Origin: Paraburkholderia polaris
GTDB lineage: Bacteria > Pseudomonadota > Gammaproteobacteria > Burkholderiales > Burkholderiaceae
Assembly: GCF_012927345.1 (NCBI RefSeq)
Contig: NZ_JABBGJ010000026.1
Location: 1-64,000, forward strand
Direction of reading: 5' to 3'
DNA: 64,000 nucleotides
Shown piece after piece: positions 16,528 through 25,638 of the stretch (positions within the stretch are counted from its first letter, which is position 1; every line of letters starts with the position of its first letter). The notes under the pieces were generated by a model that had not been told where the DNA came from, did no database searches, and saw only the letters and a program-made list of their open reading frames with translations. The position numbers and the translations under genes were made by a program.

Positions 16528-17247
16528 TCAATGCAGCGCTTCGATCAGACCCGGCTCGTCGTTGAGCGTGCGGTCTACCTCCGGGCTCACCCGGTGCCAG
16601 CGAAACCGCGCGGCGGGCAGGCAGGCACTGCGTGCGAGCTGCTCGATTTCGTCGAACTGCAGCGCCGGATCCAGCCAACGGCGCGCGGCCTCCGGCGCGA
16701 ACACCAGCGGGCGTCGGCCGTGTACGTCGATCAGACCCGCGTCGGCGGTGGCCGTCACGATCACCAGTCCCATGCCTTCCGTTTGCGGTTCTGTGCCGCG
16801 TACGCTCGATAAAGCCGCGAGGTACATCGGTGCATCGCTTTTCAGATGCACGAAATAGGGCTGGCGGACCGTTGCGTCGGCTTCCGCTGCGTTATCCCCG
16901 TTTGATGTTCCGGGCGCCGCTTCCATGCGCCATTCGAACCAGCCGTCCGCCGGCACCAATACCCGTCCGGTTTTCCATAGGTCTTTGAAGTAGCGCGTCT
17001 GCGGCGCGGTTTCGGCGCGCGCGTTGATCGTCTGCGGCAGATGCTGCTCGCGTGCCCATTGCGGGCAATAACCCCAGTGGATTGCGTGCAGCGTTTGGTC
17101 CGGGTAAATCGCCAGCGGGTGGGTTCCCGGCGCGAGGTTGTAGCCGGGGCGGCGATCGGCGGCATCGAACAACATCAGCGGATCGGCGAGGCCAAGCTGC
17201 TGTGCGTACAGATTTGGATCGCGGTACTGGCTGATTCGACCACACAT
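16528..17247 (-). CDS. SRAP (YedK/HMCES) abasic-site protein
   Basis: A 239-residue SOS-response-associated peptidase-fold protein. It starts MCGRISQY, so Met removal exposes the catalytic Cys2 that forms a thiazolidine crosslink to abasic sites in single-stranded DNA. Other conserved signatures are YNLAPGT (about 36-42), HWGYCPQWA, INARAET (about 73-79), CLVP-like RVLVPADGWFEW and the late histidine in DVHGRRPLVF. The length fits the family. Start ATG 17247 is fixed by the need for Met-Cys. I see no obvious LexA box upstream. Confidence 0.88.
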   Translation of the reverse strand: MCGRISQYRDPNLYAQQLGLADPLMLFDAADRRPGYNLAPGTHPLAIYPDQTLHAIHWGYCPQWAREQHLPQTINARAETAPQTRYFKDLWKTGRVLVPADGWFEWRMEAAPGTSNGDNAAEADATVRQPYFVHLKSDAPMYLAALSSVRGTEPQTEGMGLVIVTATADAGLIDVHGRRPLVFAPEAARRWLDPALQFDEIEQLARSACLPAARFRWHRVSPEVDRTLNDEPGLIEALH

Positions 17248-17442
17248 GAGCGACCTCCGGAGATCACCGGTCTGGCGGTTTGACCGATTCGGGCTATCCG
17301 GGCGATTTGGCACCGATACGGCCAGCGCGCCAACGCTAACACCGACACGCCAGTAATGTGTCAGCCAGACCCGAACTCAATGACAACAACAGCGTAGTGC
17401 GTGGCGCTTGGCCGCGCTACCCAGATCGGCCCCAAGCCGACG

Positions 17443-18249
17443 CTATATCTCGACGACCTTATCCCACGCGAACTGCGGATTCTCCGGCTGACCGGTGCGC
17501 CGGTCGAGATAGCCGCGTGGATTGCAGACCACCCGCGTGCCGTTCACGGTGTAATCGAACGGCGTATGCGTATGCCCGTGAATCCACAGCGCAACGGGCG
17601 AGCGCACCAGTTCCGGCAAATGATTGACGAAACCGGCCGACACGCGGTCCTCCGCGTAGCGCTCGGCCAGACTCAGCCGATGCGGCGCGTGATGCGTGAC
17701 GACAATCGTCTTGCCGCCGAACGGCCTCGCCAGCTCGCTTTCGAGCCAGGCGCGCGCCTGCCGGTGCAGCGCGAGGGAATCGTCAGGGGCAAAGTCGCGC
17801 GGCGAGTCCTGGGTGTCGTGCGGCCAGTTCATCTGGATCAGGCCGCGGAAGTCGAGCATCACCCGGCGCGATGCGTCGATGGACTCGGCGAGCGTGTCAG
17901 GATCCGCGCCGAATAACGTGAAATCGGTCCACAAGGTGGTGCCGAGCACGCGCCAGCGGCCTTGCGGGTCGACCAGCGCGGCATTGTTCAGCACATGCAC
18001 GTTGTCGACTTGCGCGGCGGCGTCGTAGAGGGCCGTTTCGAGCGCGCCGAATTCGCCATCGTAGTACTCGTGATTACCGGGCACGTAGACCACTGGCACG
18101 GCGCCGTCGAAGGTTTGCGCGGCCCACCGTGGGCCGGCCGCATGATTGTGGATGTCGCCGGCCAGCACGATCAGATCCGCGTGCGCATGCGGGATCAGCT
18201 CGGGCTCGTCGTTCTCCAGATGCAGATCGGACAACACTCGAATCTTCAC
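17443..18249 (-). CDS. Calcineurin-like metallophosphoesterase
   Basis: A 268-residue protein with the metallophosphoesterase signatures in order: LSDLHLE (about 6-12), LAGDIHN (about 29-35), VPGNHEYYDG (about 56-65), VTHHAPH (about 191) and HGHTHTPF (about 224-231). These supply the Asp/His/Asn ligands of a dinuclear metal centre. The physiological substrate is unknown. GTG 18249 is the start, with the conserved MKIRVLSDLH immediately following. It lies 51 bases after the FAD oxidase gene on the same strand and may share its transcript. Confidence 0.83.
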   Translation of the reverse strand: MKIRVLSDLHLENDEPELIPHAHADLIVLAGDIHNHAAGPRWAAQTFDGAVPVVYVPGNHEYYDGEFGALETALYDAAAQVDNVHVLNNAALVDPQGRWRVLGTTLWTDFTLFGADPDTLAESIDASRRVMLDFRGLIQMNWPHDTQDSPRDFAPDDSLALHRQARAWLESELARPFGGKTIVVTHHAPHRLSLAERYAEDRVSAGFVNHLPELVRSPVALWIHGHTHTPFDYTVNGTRVVCNPRGYLDRRTGQPENPQFAWDKVVEI

Positions 18250-18300
18250 GACGACGACTCCTGCAATGGGCCCCGTACCAGATGACGAAGGCTTTAACCC

Positions 18301-19719
18301 TTAGCGTAGCACCTTGCCCGGATTCATCAGGTTCAGCGGGTCGAGCGCGCGTTTGACGGCGCGCATCAACTGCACCTCGACGTCCTGCTTGTAATGCATC
18401 GCCTCGTCGATTTTCAACTGGCCGAGGCCGTGTTCCGCGCTGATGCTGCCGCGATGCCGGTGCACGCTGTCGTAGACGAGCTGGTTGATCGGGCTTTGCC
18501 AGGTTTTTAGGAATGCCTTCGCGTCGACGCCCTCGGGCGCCTGCACGTTGTAGTGCAGGTTGCCGTCGCCGAGATGTCCGAACGTGACCATGCGCACGCC
18601 CGGCACGGCTTGCGCGATCGCCGCGTCGGTTTCCTCGATGAAGTGTCCGATGCGCGAAATCGGCACCGCGATATCGTGCTTGATGTTCAGGCCTTCCTCA
18701 GCCTGCGCGAGCGGGATGTGTTCGCGCAGATTCCAGAATGCCCGCGACTGCGTGAGGTTTTCCGCTACCACCGCGTCTTCGACCAGGCCTTTTTCGAGCG
18801 CGGTTTCCATCAGGCGCTCGAACAGTCCGCGCGCGTGCTCCTCGCTCTCGCTGTCCGACAGTTCCAGTAGCACGACTTGCGCGTGGGGCTCGGCGAACGG
18901 ATAGCGCATCTGCTCGAAATGCCGGCCCACCAGCCGCAGACAGAAATCCGACATCAGTTCGAAGCCGGTCAGAAGCGGCCCGGCAATGCGTTGCGTGAGC
19001 GACAGGAAATCGAGTGCCGCATGCGGCGACGCGAGTGCGGCGAGCGCCGTGACGCGCGCGGCCGGCTGCGGATGCAGCTTGAGCACGGCGGCGGTGATGA
19101 TGCCGAGCGTGCCTTCCGCACCGATGAACAGATCGCGCAGATCGTAGCCGGTGTTGTCCTTGCGCAGTCCGCGCAGGCCGTCCCACAGTTCGCCTTGAGG
19201 GGTGACCACTTCGAGGCCCAGGCACAGCTCGCGCGTGTTGCCGTAGCGCAGTACGCCGGTGCCGCCCGCGTTGGTGGCGAGATTGCCGCCGATCGTGCAA
19301 CTGCCTTCGGCAGCGAGGCTCAGGGGGAACAGGCGGCCGGCTTCCTCGGCGTGCTTCTGCACTTCGGCAAGGATGACACCGGCTTCGACGGTGATAGTGT
19401 TGTTGTGCGGATCTATGTCACGCACGCGGTTTAGACGCCGCAGACTGATGACCGCCTGCGCGCCGCTTGCATCCGGCGTGGCGCCGCCGGCCAGACCGGT
19501 GTTGCCGCCTTGCGGCACCAGCGCGATGCGATGCTCGACGGCGAGTTTGACGAGCGTCGCGACTTCGTCCGGTGTGGCCGGGCAGAGCACCGCGCAGGCC
19601 GCGCCGGTGTAGCGGCGGCGCCAGTCGGTGAAGTAGGGGGCGGTGTCGTGCGGGTCGGTCAGTACCTGGGCGGCGCCGATGGTGTCGCGGCAAGCGGTGA
19701 GGAAAGCGGCTTGGGTCAT
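18301..19719 (-). CDS. FAD-linked 2-hydroxyacid dehydrogenase (D-lactate / D-2-hydroxyglutarate type)
   Basis: A 472-residue flavoprotein of the GlcD/DLD/D2HGDH family. The PCMH-type FAD-binding domain (about 40-220) contains LVPQGGNTGLAGG, GGNLATNAGGTGVLRYGNTR and DLFIGAEGTLGI; the C-terminal cap and substrate domain contains GHLGDGNLHYN and the terminal EHGLGQLKIDEA...NPGKVLR. Such enzymes oxidise D-lactate, D-2-hydroxyglutarate or glycolate and pass electrons to quinone or ETF. No glcE/glcF partners are present, which argues against glycolate oxidase. The exact substrate cannot be read from sequence. It follows the DUF2069 gene by 74 bases. Confidence 0.82.
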   Translation of the reverse strand: MTQAAFLTACRDTIGAAQVLTDPHDTAPYFTDWRRRYTGAACAVLCPATPDEVATLVKLAVEHRIALVPQGGNTGLAGGATPDASGAQAVISLRRLNRVRDIDPHNNTITVEAGVILAEVQKHAEEAGRLFPLSLAAEGSCTIGGNLATNAGGTGVLRYGNTRELCLGLEVVTPQGELWDGLRGLRKDNTGYDLRDLFIGAEGTLGIITAAVLKLHPQPAARVTALAALASPHAALDFLSLTQRIAGPLLTGFELMSDFCLRLVGRHFEQMRYPFAEPHAQVVLLELSDSESEEHARGLFERLMETALEKGLVEDAVVAENLTQSRAFWNLREHIPLAQAEEGLNIKHDIAVPISRIGHFIEETDAAIAQAVPGVRMVTFGHLGDGNLHYNVQAPEGVDAKAFLKTWQSPINQLVYDSVHRHRGSISAEHGLGQLKIDEAMHYKQDVEVQLMRAVKRALDPLNLMNPGKVLR

Positions 19720-19793
19720 GTTGGTCGGTCAGGATGGTCGGCAGACAGGTTATGCGGGAAGTGACGCGAGAAGTGACGCGAGAAGCGCGGTTC

Positions 19794-20420
19794 TCATCGC
19801 GGGCTTCCCCCAGCCTGCCCGGTGTTCTGCTGCGCGTTCTCTTTTGCGGCCTGCCTGGCGGCCCGTTTTGCCGCGCGCTTGAACGGTGCGACATACGCGA
19901 GCGTGCAGACGAAGAAAACGACGGTGAGGGCGACTTCGAGCCAGCCGAGGCGGGCGCTCAGGCCGCGGTCGCTCCAGCCTCGGACGATGCCCTCGGCAAA
20001 ATACAGGAGGATCAGCATCGACGCCCATTGCAGCGTGTAAAGCCGACGCCGCCACACGCCGGGCAGGGCGAGCAGTAGCGGTACGGCTTTGAGCACCAGC
20101 GCCGAGCCGCCCGGACGCAGCGGCGCGAGCCACCATTCCCACGCGACGGACAAGACGATCAGCGCGAGCAGGGCAGCGGTGGCGCCGAGTGCGGCGGCGC
20201 GTTTTTGCTGCACGGGCTGCATAGGAATACCGGTTGCCGACATGGACGCATTGGTTGCGGCGTTTGCCGCCGATGCGCCGGTTTGCGGCGCATCGTGGCC
20301 GGTCGCGGGCGAGCCAGCATCCCGCTCACGCCTGCTCGTAGCCGTCGATGCTCCCGACTCGCTCGCTGATGTCCGAGCCCCGGAGCCGCTCACGCTCTTG
20401 TGTGCATCCGGCTCGCTCAC
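19794..20420 (-). CDS. DUF2069 membrane protein
   Basis: The C-terminal 140 residues match DUF2069: about four hydrophobic helices (AALGATAALLALIVLSVAW; ALVLKAVPLLLALPGVW; WASMLILLYFAEGIVRGW; LEVALTVVFFVCTLAYVAPF) and a basic Ala/Lys/Arg tail. GTG 20420 overlaps the wrbA stop (GTGA), suggesting coupling, and gives 208 residues with a low-complexity Ser/Ala/Thr linker of about 60. ATG 20243 would give a 149-residue protein nearer normal DUF2069 length but has no visible ribosome site. Next to wrbA, which is a usual partner. Function unknown. Confidence 0.72.
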   Translation of the reverse strand: MSEPDAHKSVSGSGARTSASESGASTATSRRERDAGSPATGHDAPQTGASAANAATNASMSATGIPMQPVQQKRAAALGATAALLALIVLSVAWEWWLAPLRPGGSALVLKAVPLLLALPGVWRRRLYTLQWASMLILLYFAEGIVRGWSDRGLSARLGWLEVALTVVFFVCTLAYVAPFKRAAKRAARQAAKENAQQNTGQAGGSPR

Positions 20421-21019
20421 GGCCGCTCGCTCATGGACGCCGCCGTGCGGGCAACGCGCGCGCCAAGGGCAATCGCAAGCGTCTTTTCGTCGGCGGAGAT
20501 ACCCTGTTCGGCCGTGCCCGCGCGTGCGAAATGCGACGCGCCGTAGGGCGTGCCGCCGGTTTGCGTGGTGGAGAGCGCGCTCTCGGTGTACGGAATGCCG
20601 ACGATCAGCATGCCGTGATGCAAAAGCGGCAGCATCATGGACAGCAGCGTCGACTCCTGGCCGCCGTGCAAGCTGCCGGTGGACGTAAACACACAGGCCG
20701 GTTTGCCGGATAGCGCACCCGAAAGCCATTGCGGCGTGGTGCCGTCCAGAAAATATTTCAGCGAGGCGGCCATGTTGCCAAAGCGGGTGGGCGAACCGAG
20801 CGCGAGACCGGCGCATTCTTCGAGGTCGCGCAGTTCGACGTAGGGCGGCCCTTCAGCGGGAATATCCGGTTGGGTCGCTTCGCAGACGGTGGAAACTGCC
20901 GGCACGGTGCGCACGCGCGCCTGCATGCCGGGGACGCTGTCGACGCCGTGCGCGATCGCCAGCGCAAGCTCGCGCGTGGCGCCATGACGGCTGTAATAGA
21001 GCACGAGAATGTCTTTCAT
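20417..21019 (-). CDS. wrbA: NAD(P)H:quinone oxidoreductase, WrbA type
   Basis: A 200-residue flavodoxin-like FMN protein that reduces quinones by two electrons and protects against redox cycling. It starts MKDILVLYYSRHGATRELA, the FMN phosphate loop, and contains LGSPTRFGNMAASLKYFLDGT (about 77-97), VFTSTGSLHGGQESTLLSMMLPLLHHGML and TPYGASHFA. GAGG lies 4 bases before ATG 21019; ATG 21028 is possible. A TATAAT-like element (21046-21041 on the minus strand) lies about 22 bases upstream. It leads an operon with DUF2069 and divergently faces the yihY-type gene. Confidence 0.88.
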   Translation of the reverse strand: MKDILVLYYSRHGATRELALAIAHGVDSVPGMQARVRTVPAVSTVCEATQPDIPAEGPPYVELRDLEECAGLALGSPTRFGNMAASLKYFLDGTTPQWLSGALSGKPACVFTSTGSLHGGQESTLLSMMLPLLHHGMLIVGIPYTESALSTTQTGGTPYGASHFARAGTAEQGISADEKTLAIALGARVARTAASMSERP

Positions 21020-21127
21020 AGGCCTCATCGGTGAACGGGTATTATAGGGGTTGGGTCCGCTGCAGAGGCCATCCATAGCCATTCGGCCAGGCCTCGCGCA
21101 CGGTCCTGAAACACCGTTTTATGAAGC

Positions 21128-21135
21128 AAGGAGGT
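21128..21135 (+). promoter_or_regulatory. Strong Shine-Dalgarno that decides the yihY start
   Basis: AAGGAGGT is a perfect anti-16S match. It sits 4 to 7 bases before TTG 21140 and TTG 21143. GTG 21134 would overlap the motif itself, so a TTG start is favoured. Confidence 0.7.
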
Positions 21136-21139
21136 GGGT

Positions 21140-22453
21140 TTGTTGTCCAGGGTGCGTTTCGATCTCGACACGCTCAAACGGCTCGCGCAGTTTGCCGCGA
21201 AGCGAAGCAGCGAAGACCGCATTCCGCAGGTGGCCGGCAGCCTCACGTTCACCACCATGCTCGCGCTCGTGCCGCTCGCCACGGTCGCGTTCGCGCTGTT
21301 CACCGCGTTTCCGATTTTCAGCTCGTTTCAGATGTCGCTGCAGATTTTCCTCGCCGACCATCTGATGCCTGCGCAGCTCAACAGTCAGATTTTCAATTAT
21401 CTGAACCAATTCGCGTCGAAGGCCAAGGGCCTGACGACCATCGGCATGATTTTTCTGTTCGTCACCGCCGTCATGACAATGATGACCGTGGAATCCGCTT
21501 TCAATGTGATCTGGCGGGTGCGCAAGGCGCGGCCGATCGCGCAGCGCATTCTGGTCTACTGGGCGATCATCACGCTCGGGCCGATTCTGATCGGCGTGAG
21601 CCTGTCGATTTCTTCCTATCTGTTCACGCGGTCCATGGCGTTCACGGGCGCCCAGCATATCCCGCCGGTGATCGACTGGGCGCTGACCGGGGCATCGCTA
21701 CCGTTGACGGCGCTCGCCTTCACGATGCTTTACGTGTTTCTGCCGAACTGCCGGGTGGAATGGCGCGACGCGGTGATTGGCGGGATTACTGCCGCGATCG
21801 CCTTTGAACTCGCCAAGCGCGGCTTTGGCTTCTACGTGCGCCGAATTCCCACCTACACCGCGGTGTACGGTGCATTTGCCGCTGTGCCGCTATTTCTGTT
21901 GTGGATGTACCTCTGCTGGTTCATCGCACTGGCCGGCGCGATGATCGCGTCGGCGTTGCCGGCGATCCGCATCGGCCAGTTTCACCGGCCGACTTTCGCG
22001 GGCAGCGATCTGTTCGATTCGCTTGAGCTCCTCGCGCGGCTCTCAGAAGCGCGCGATGCGGGCAAGCGCGGCTACACGGTGCCGGAGCTCTCGCGAATGC
22101 TTCGCCGCGAGATGGGCACCACGATCAACTTGCTGCAAAAGCTCGAGGAGATCGACTGGATTGCGCGCCTGGAGGACGACGGTGCGCGTCCGCACTTTCT
22201 GCTGCTGGCAAATCCGGCGCAGATCACGGTCGAGCGCCTGTTCGACCTGTTCGTGATCGACCGCGCGGAGCTCGAATATCAGCTCGAACTGAGCTCTACG
22301 CGCGTGGATGGCCAGACGCTTCTGGCGGCGCTGGAAAACGACAAGCTGAAAGTGACGCTCGCTACGCTGCTGGCGGCACGTGCTGCCGCGCGGGCCGCGC
22401 GTAACCAGGAAGGCGAGCAGGGTACTTCTTCAATGCCACATCAGGCCGCCTGA
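21140..22453 (+). CDS. YihY/BrkB family inner-membrane protein
   Basis: A 437-residue protein with about six membrane helices in the first 290 residues and a soluble C-terminal region of about 150. Conserved family features are the cytoplasmic start ...RIPQVAGSLTFTTMLALVPL, VTAVMTMMTVESAFNVIW, FLPNCRVEWRDAVIGGI and YGAFAAVPLFLLWMYLCWFI. Once annotated as ribonuclease BN, the family is now regarded as membrane proteins of unsettled function. The C-terminal part (SRMLRREMGTTINLLQKLEEIDWIARLED) looks like a winged-helix fold. The start is taken as TTG 21140 because of the AAGGAGGT just upstream. Divergent from wrbA. Confidence 0.82.
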   Translation: MLSRVRFDLDTLKRLAQFAAKRSSEDRIPQVAGSLTFTTMLALVPLATVAFALFTAFPIFSSFQMSLQIFLADHLMPAQLNSQIFNYLNQFASKAKGLTTIGMIFLFVTAVMTMMTVESAFNVIWRVRKARPIAQRILVYWAIITLGPILIGVSLSISSYLFTRSMAFTGAQHIPPVIDWALTGASLPLTALAFTMLYVFLPNCRVEWRDAVIGGITAAIAFELAKRGFGFYVRRIPTYTAVYGAFAAVPLFLLWMYLCWFIALAGAMIASALPAIRIGQFHRPTFAGSDLFDSLELLARLSEARDAGKRGYTVPELSRMLRREMGTTINLLQKLEEIDWIARLEDDGARPHFLLLANPAQITVERLFDLFVIDRAELEYQLELSSTRVDGQTLLAALENDKLKVTLATLLAARAAARAARNQEGEQGTSSMPHQAA

Positions 22454-22462
22454 AGCGGCAAC

Positions 22463-22783
22463 CTACAGCGAAATCTTCCCCACGCAGATGTCCTTGAACA
22501 TCACCCAATCGCCCATCAGGCTATAAAGCGGATGCCGGAAGGTAGCCGGCCGGTTTTTCTCGAAGAAGAAATGCCCGACCCAGGCAAAGCCATATCCGCA
22601 GATTACGGCGGCCGGCAGCCATAACCAGTCACCGGTGGCGAGCGCCATGGCGAGGCAGCCGATCACGCCGAGCGAACCCACGAAATGCAGCCGCCGCGAT
22701 ACCGTGTTGCGATGCTCGCTCAGGTAGTACGGATAGAACTCCGCAAAACTCGCGAAGTGATCGGTGTGCGCGGTTTGAGCCAT
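22463..22783 (-). CDS. DUF962 / Mpo1-like membrane protein
   Basis: A 106-residue protein of the YGL010W/Mpo1 family, whose yeast member is an iron-dependent dioxygenase for 2-hydroxy fatty acid alpha-oxidation. Visible signatures: FYPYYLSEHRNTVSRRLHFVG (with the conserved histidines), a hydrophobic hairpin, WVGHFFFEKNRPATFRHPLYSLMGDWVMF. GGAGG lies 5 bases before ATG 22783, favouring it over GTG 22786. It converges with the yihY-type gene after only 9 bases. Enzymatic role in bacteria is not established. Confidence 0.8.
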   Translation of the reverse strand: MAQTAHTDHFASFAEFYPYYLSEHRNTVSRRLHFVGSLGVIGCLAMALATGDWLWLPAAVICGYGFAWVGHFFFEKNRPATFRHPLYSLMGDWVMFKDICVGKISL

Positions 22784-22982
22784 CACGGCCTCCGAATGTC
22801 GACGCTACTCGATTCCGTGCCCGTCGCTTCCAGGTTGCCGCGCCGCGCGTCGACATGCTCGGAACGCGCTCGAAACAGGACAGGCTTAACCCATTGTGCG
22901 GCTATCGGACCACGCGCGCAACCTGGCCATTTGGCCGATGGCACGCGTCTGCCTGTGCGGTTATCGTGACGACTCGCAGCAA

Positions 22983-23828
22983 CTATTGAACGCCGTGTGG
23001 AACGCCGCTTACGGCCTTCGAGGCAAAGCTGAACAGCGCGTCGAGCGTGGCATCGGGCTGCTCGGTCATCAGGGCATGGCCGGCTTCGAGTATGACGGTG
23101 TCGACCGGCACGCCGGTTTGAGAGAGCGCGTCGGCGAGCGCTTTGGCCGCGCGCGGTGGCGTCATCGCATCGCGCCGGCCCACGATCAAGCGCGTCGGGC
23201 AACGCACCTCAGCGGCGCGTGCGATGCCGTCCGCGTAGCTATTGCAGGCGGTGAAGTCGGTGTGGAACAGGTGCGGCTCGCCGTTTGCCGAGACGCGTTC
23301 CATGAGTCGCTGGTTCATGCCGTGCAGCCAGAAGCCCGGGCCGGGGCACGACGGCTTGGCGGCGAACGTCGAATGCGACCATTGATTGACCATGTCGATT
23401 GCATCGGGCTCGCGATGCAGGGCGGCGTCGAGCAAGGTGTCGGAGACGGTCATCGGCACGGCGGTGGCGAGCAGCGCTAGGTGCGTTACGCGCGCCGGAT
23501 AGCGGCCGGCGAAGTCGAGTGCGATCAGCGAGCCCATGCTGTGGCCGGCCACGAAGGCGCGCTGTACGCCGGCGGCGTCCAGCACGGCGGCCAGCCAGTC
23601 GGCCATTGCCGTCACGGTGGTGAGCGCCGGGCCGGCGCTGCGGCAGTGTCCGGGCAGATCGACCGCCAGTACGCTGAAGCCATGATGAGCGAAGTAACGC
23701 GTTTGCAATGCCCACACGCTATGGTCATGTTCGGCGCCGTGGATCAACACGGCGGTCGGCAGGCCGGGGTCGAATGGTTTGCCGCCGGTATACGCGTAGG
23801 CGGCCTTGCCTTGAACGGTGAGGATCAT
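22983..23828 (-). CDS. Alpha/beta hydrolase
   Basis: A 281-residue alpha/beta-hydrolase. LIHGAEHDHSVW (about 28-39) provides the oxyanion region, GHSMGS (about 95-100) holds the nucleophilic Ser, and the late ILEAGHALMTEQP supplies the catalytic His, with an Asp expected in VGRRDAMTP. Substrate unknown. Its start codon overlaps the metY stop by 4 bases (ATGA), so it is translationally coupled to metY; a role near homocysteine or methionine metabolism is possible but not demonstrated. Confidence 0.83.
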   Translation of the reverse strand: MILTVQGKAAYAYTGGKPFDPGLPTAVLIHGAEHDHSVWALQTRYFAHHGFSVLAVDLPGHCRSAGPALTTVTAMADWLAAVLDAAGVQRAFVAGHSMGSLIALDFAGRYPARVTHLALLATAVPMTVSDTLLDAALHREPDAIDMVNQWSHSTFAAKPSCPGPGFWLHGMNQRLMERVSANGEPHLFHTDFTACNSYADGIARAAEVRCPTRLIVGRRDAMTPPRAAKALADALSQTGVPVDTVILEAGHALMTEQPDATLDALFSFASKAVSGVPHGVQ

Positions 23829-25399
23829 GCGGACTCCGGGCGGGGGTTGACCGCATCGGCGGATGGGGCGGATGGGTTGCCGTGGGCTGGAGCGGCGGAT
23901 GAGCCGGATGGGTTGCCGTGGGCTGGAGCGGCGGATGAGCCGGATGGGTTGCCGTGGGCTGGAGCGGCGGATGAGCCGGATGGGTCGCTGTGGGCTGGAG
24001 CGGCGGATGAGCCGGAGAGGTTGCCTTGGGCCGAAGCAGCGGATGAGTTGGAGGGGCCGTTTTTCGCCCCGCTGGACGGACCGGATGGTCCGCTCCCAGG
24101 CGCGGTCGTCCCGCCCGCTTTCTGCGCGGCTTTCAGCGCACGCTTGAGGTCGTCGATCAGATCGTCGGGGTCTTCGAGGCCGATCGAGAGTCGGATCGTG
24201 CCTTCGGCGATGCCGGCTGCGGCGAGCGCGGCGGCGTCCATGCGGAAGTGCGTTGTCGACGCGGGATGGATGACCAGCGAGCGCGCGTCGCCGACGTTCG
24301 CGAGATGCGAGAACAGCGAAAGCGTTTCAATAAAGCTGCGCCCTGCGGCACGGTCGCCGCGCAGATTGAAGCTGAACACCGCCCCCGCGCCGCGTGGCAG
24401 CAGACGCTTTGCGAGCGCATGGTCCGGATGCGACGGTAGTTCCGGGTAGGCGACGGCTTCGACGGCAGGGTGCGTGCACAGGAATTCGACCACCTTGCGC
24501 GTATTCGCGACGTGCCGCTCCATGCGTAGCGGCAGTGTTTCGATGCCTTGCAGCAGTTGCCAGGCGGCCTGGGGATGCAGGCACGCGCCGAAGTCGCGCA
24601 AGCCTTCGCGGCGCGCGCGCAGGAGGAACGGCGCGACTGTGCTTTCCTCGGCGAATACCATGCCGTGAAAGCCTTCGTACGGTTCGGTCAATTCGGGGAA
24701 ACGGCCGGACGCGTTGAAGTCGAAGGTGCCGCCGTCCACGAGTACGCCGCCGATCGTGGTGCCGTGGCCGCCGAGGAATTTGGTCGCCGAGTGATAGACG
24801 AAGTCGGCGCCATGCTCGAACGGTTTGAGCAGGTAGGGCGTGGTGAAGGTCGAATCGACCAGCAGCGGCACGCGGTGCTCATGTGCGAGCTGCGCCACCG
24901 CGGCGATATCGAGCACGTCGAGGCCCGGGTTGCCAAGCGTCTCGCCGAACAGCAGGCGTGTGTTCGGGCGCAGCGCGGCGCGCCACGCGTCGAGGTCGCC
25001 CGGTTTGACGAAGGTCGTCTCGATGCCGAAGCGCCGCAGCGTGTAGTGCAGCAGGTTGTGCGAGCCACCGTACAGGGCGCTCGAGGCGACGATGTGGGAG
25101 CCGGCGCCCATCAACGTGGCGATCGCCAGATGGAGTGCGGCCTGGCCGCTGGCTGTACCGATCGCACCCGCGCCGTTTTCCAGCGCGGCAACGCGTTCCT
25201 CGAACACGGCCACGGTCGGATTCGAGATGCGCGAATAGACGTGGCCGGCGCGTTCCATATTGAAGAGCGCCGCGGCGTGGTCCGAGTCGCGAAACGAAAA
25301 CGAGGTAGTCTGGTAAATCGGCGTGGCGCGCGCGCCGGTGGTGGGGTCGGGCGCCGCGCCGGCGTGCAGCGCAAGCGTATCGAAACGGTTGGCGGACAT
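23825..25399 (-). CDS. metY: O-acetylhomoserine sulfhydrylase-type PLP enzyme with repeat tail
   Basis: A 524-residue Cys/Met-metabolism PLP enzyme; the catalytic part is about 430 residues. It opens MSANRFDTLALHAGAAPDP with TPIYQTTSFSFRD, contains YSRISNPT (about 55), and the PLP lysine in HSATKFLGGHGT (about 208-219). These are MetY (O-acetylhomoserine aminocarboxypropyltransferase) features; O-succinylhomoserine use (MetZ) cannot be excluded. After IGLEDPDDLIDDLKRALKAAQ the protein carries about 90 extra residues of Gly/Ser/Ala/Pro, including four 12-residue repeats (GSSAAPAHGNPS). A tail like this is not part of the enzyme fold. Upstream of, and overlapping, an alpha/beta hydrolase gene. 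Confidence 0.83.
   Translation of the reverse strand: MSANRFDTLALHAGAAPDPTTGARATPIYQTTSFSFRDSDHAAALFNMERAGHVYSRISNPTVAVFEERVAALENGAGAIGTASGQAALHLAIATLMGAGSHIVASSALYGGSHNLLHYTLRRFGIETTFVKPGDLDAWRAALRPNTRLLFGETLGNPGLDVLDIAAVAQLAHEHRVPLLVDSTFTTPYLLKPFEHGADFVYHSATKFLGGHGTTIGGVLVDGGTFDFNASGRFPELTEPYEGFHGMVFAEESTVAPFLLRARREGLRDFGACLHPQAAWQLLQGIETLPLRMERHVANTRKVVEFLCTHPAVEAVAYPELPSHPDHALAKRLLPRGAGAVFSFNLRGDRAAGRSFIETLSLFSHLANVGDARSLVIHPASTTHFRMDAAALAAAGIAEGTIRLSIGLEDPDDLIDDLKRALKAAQKAGGTTAPGSGPSGPSSGAKNGPSNSSAASAQGNLSGSSAAPAHSDPSGSSAAPAHGNPSGSSAAPAHGNPSGSSAAPAHGNPSAPSADAVNPRPESA
23870..24013 (-). repeat. Four 36-bp tandem repeats within the metY 3' end
   Basis: The unit starts GGATGGGTTGCCGTGGGCTG on the plus strand and recurs at 23870, 23906, 23942 and 23978 with exact 36-base phase; the fourth copy has a couple of substitutions, and degenerate partial units flank both sides. 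Because 36 is a multiple of three, unit gain or loss keeps the reading frame and changes the tail by 12 residues. Confidence 0.93.
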
Positions 25400-25638
25400 C
25401 CTGGGCGGCGAGGCCACGGACGGCCTCGCGAAAGGTGAAAGTGGCGGCCATCCTATCACCGGCATGGCTCGCTTCAAGCGCGGTTTTCCCGATGCGCGCG
25501 CTCGGGATGGCGCCGGACCGGCCTTGCAAACGCCCGTTGCGCCTTGGTGGGCGGCCCGCTTTCCTTTTATGGGCCTTTCCGCTAGGATCGAAAATCATTC
25601 AGGCATTATCAGCTTAGCGGGTATCACGGAGACAGATC

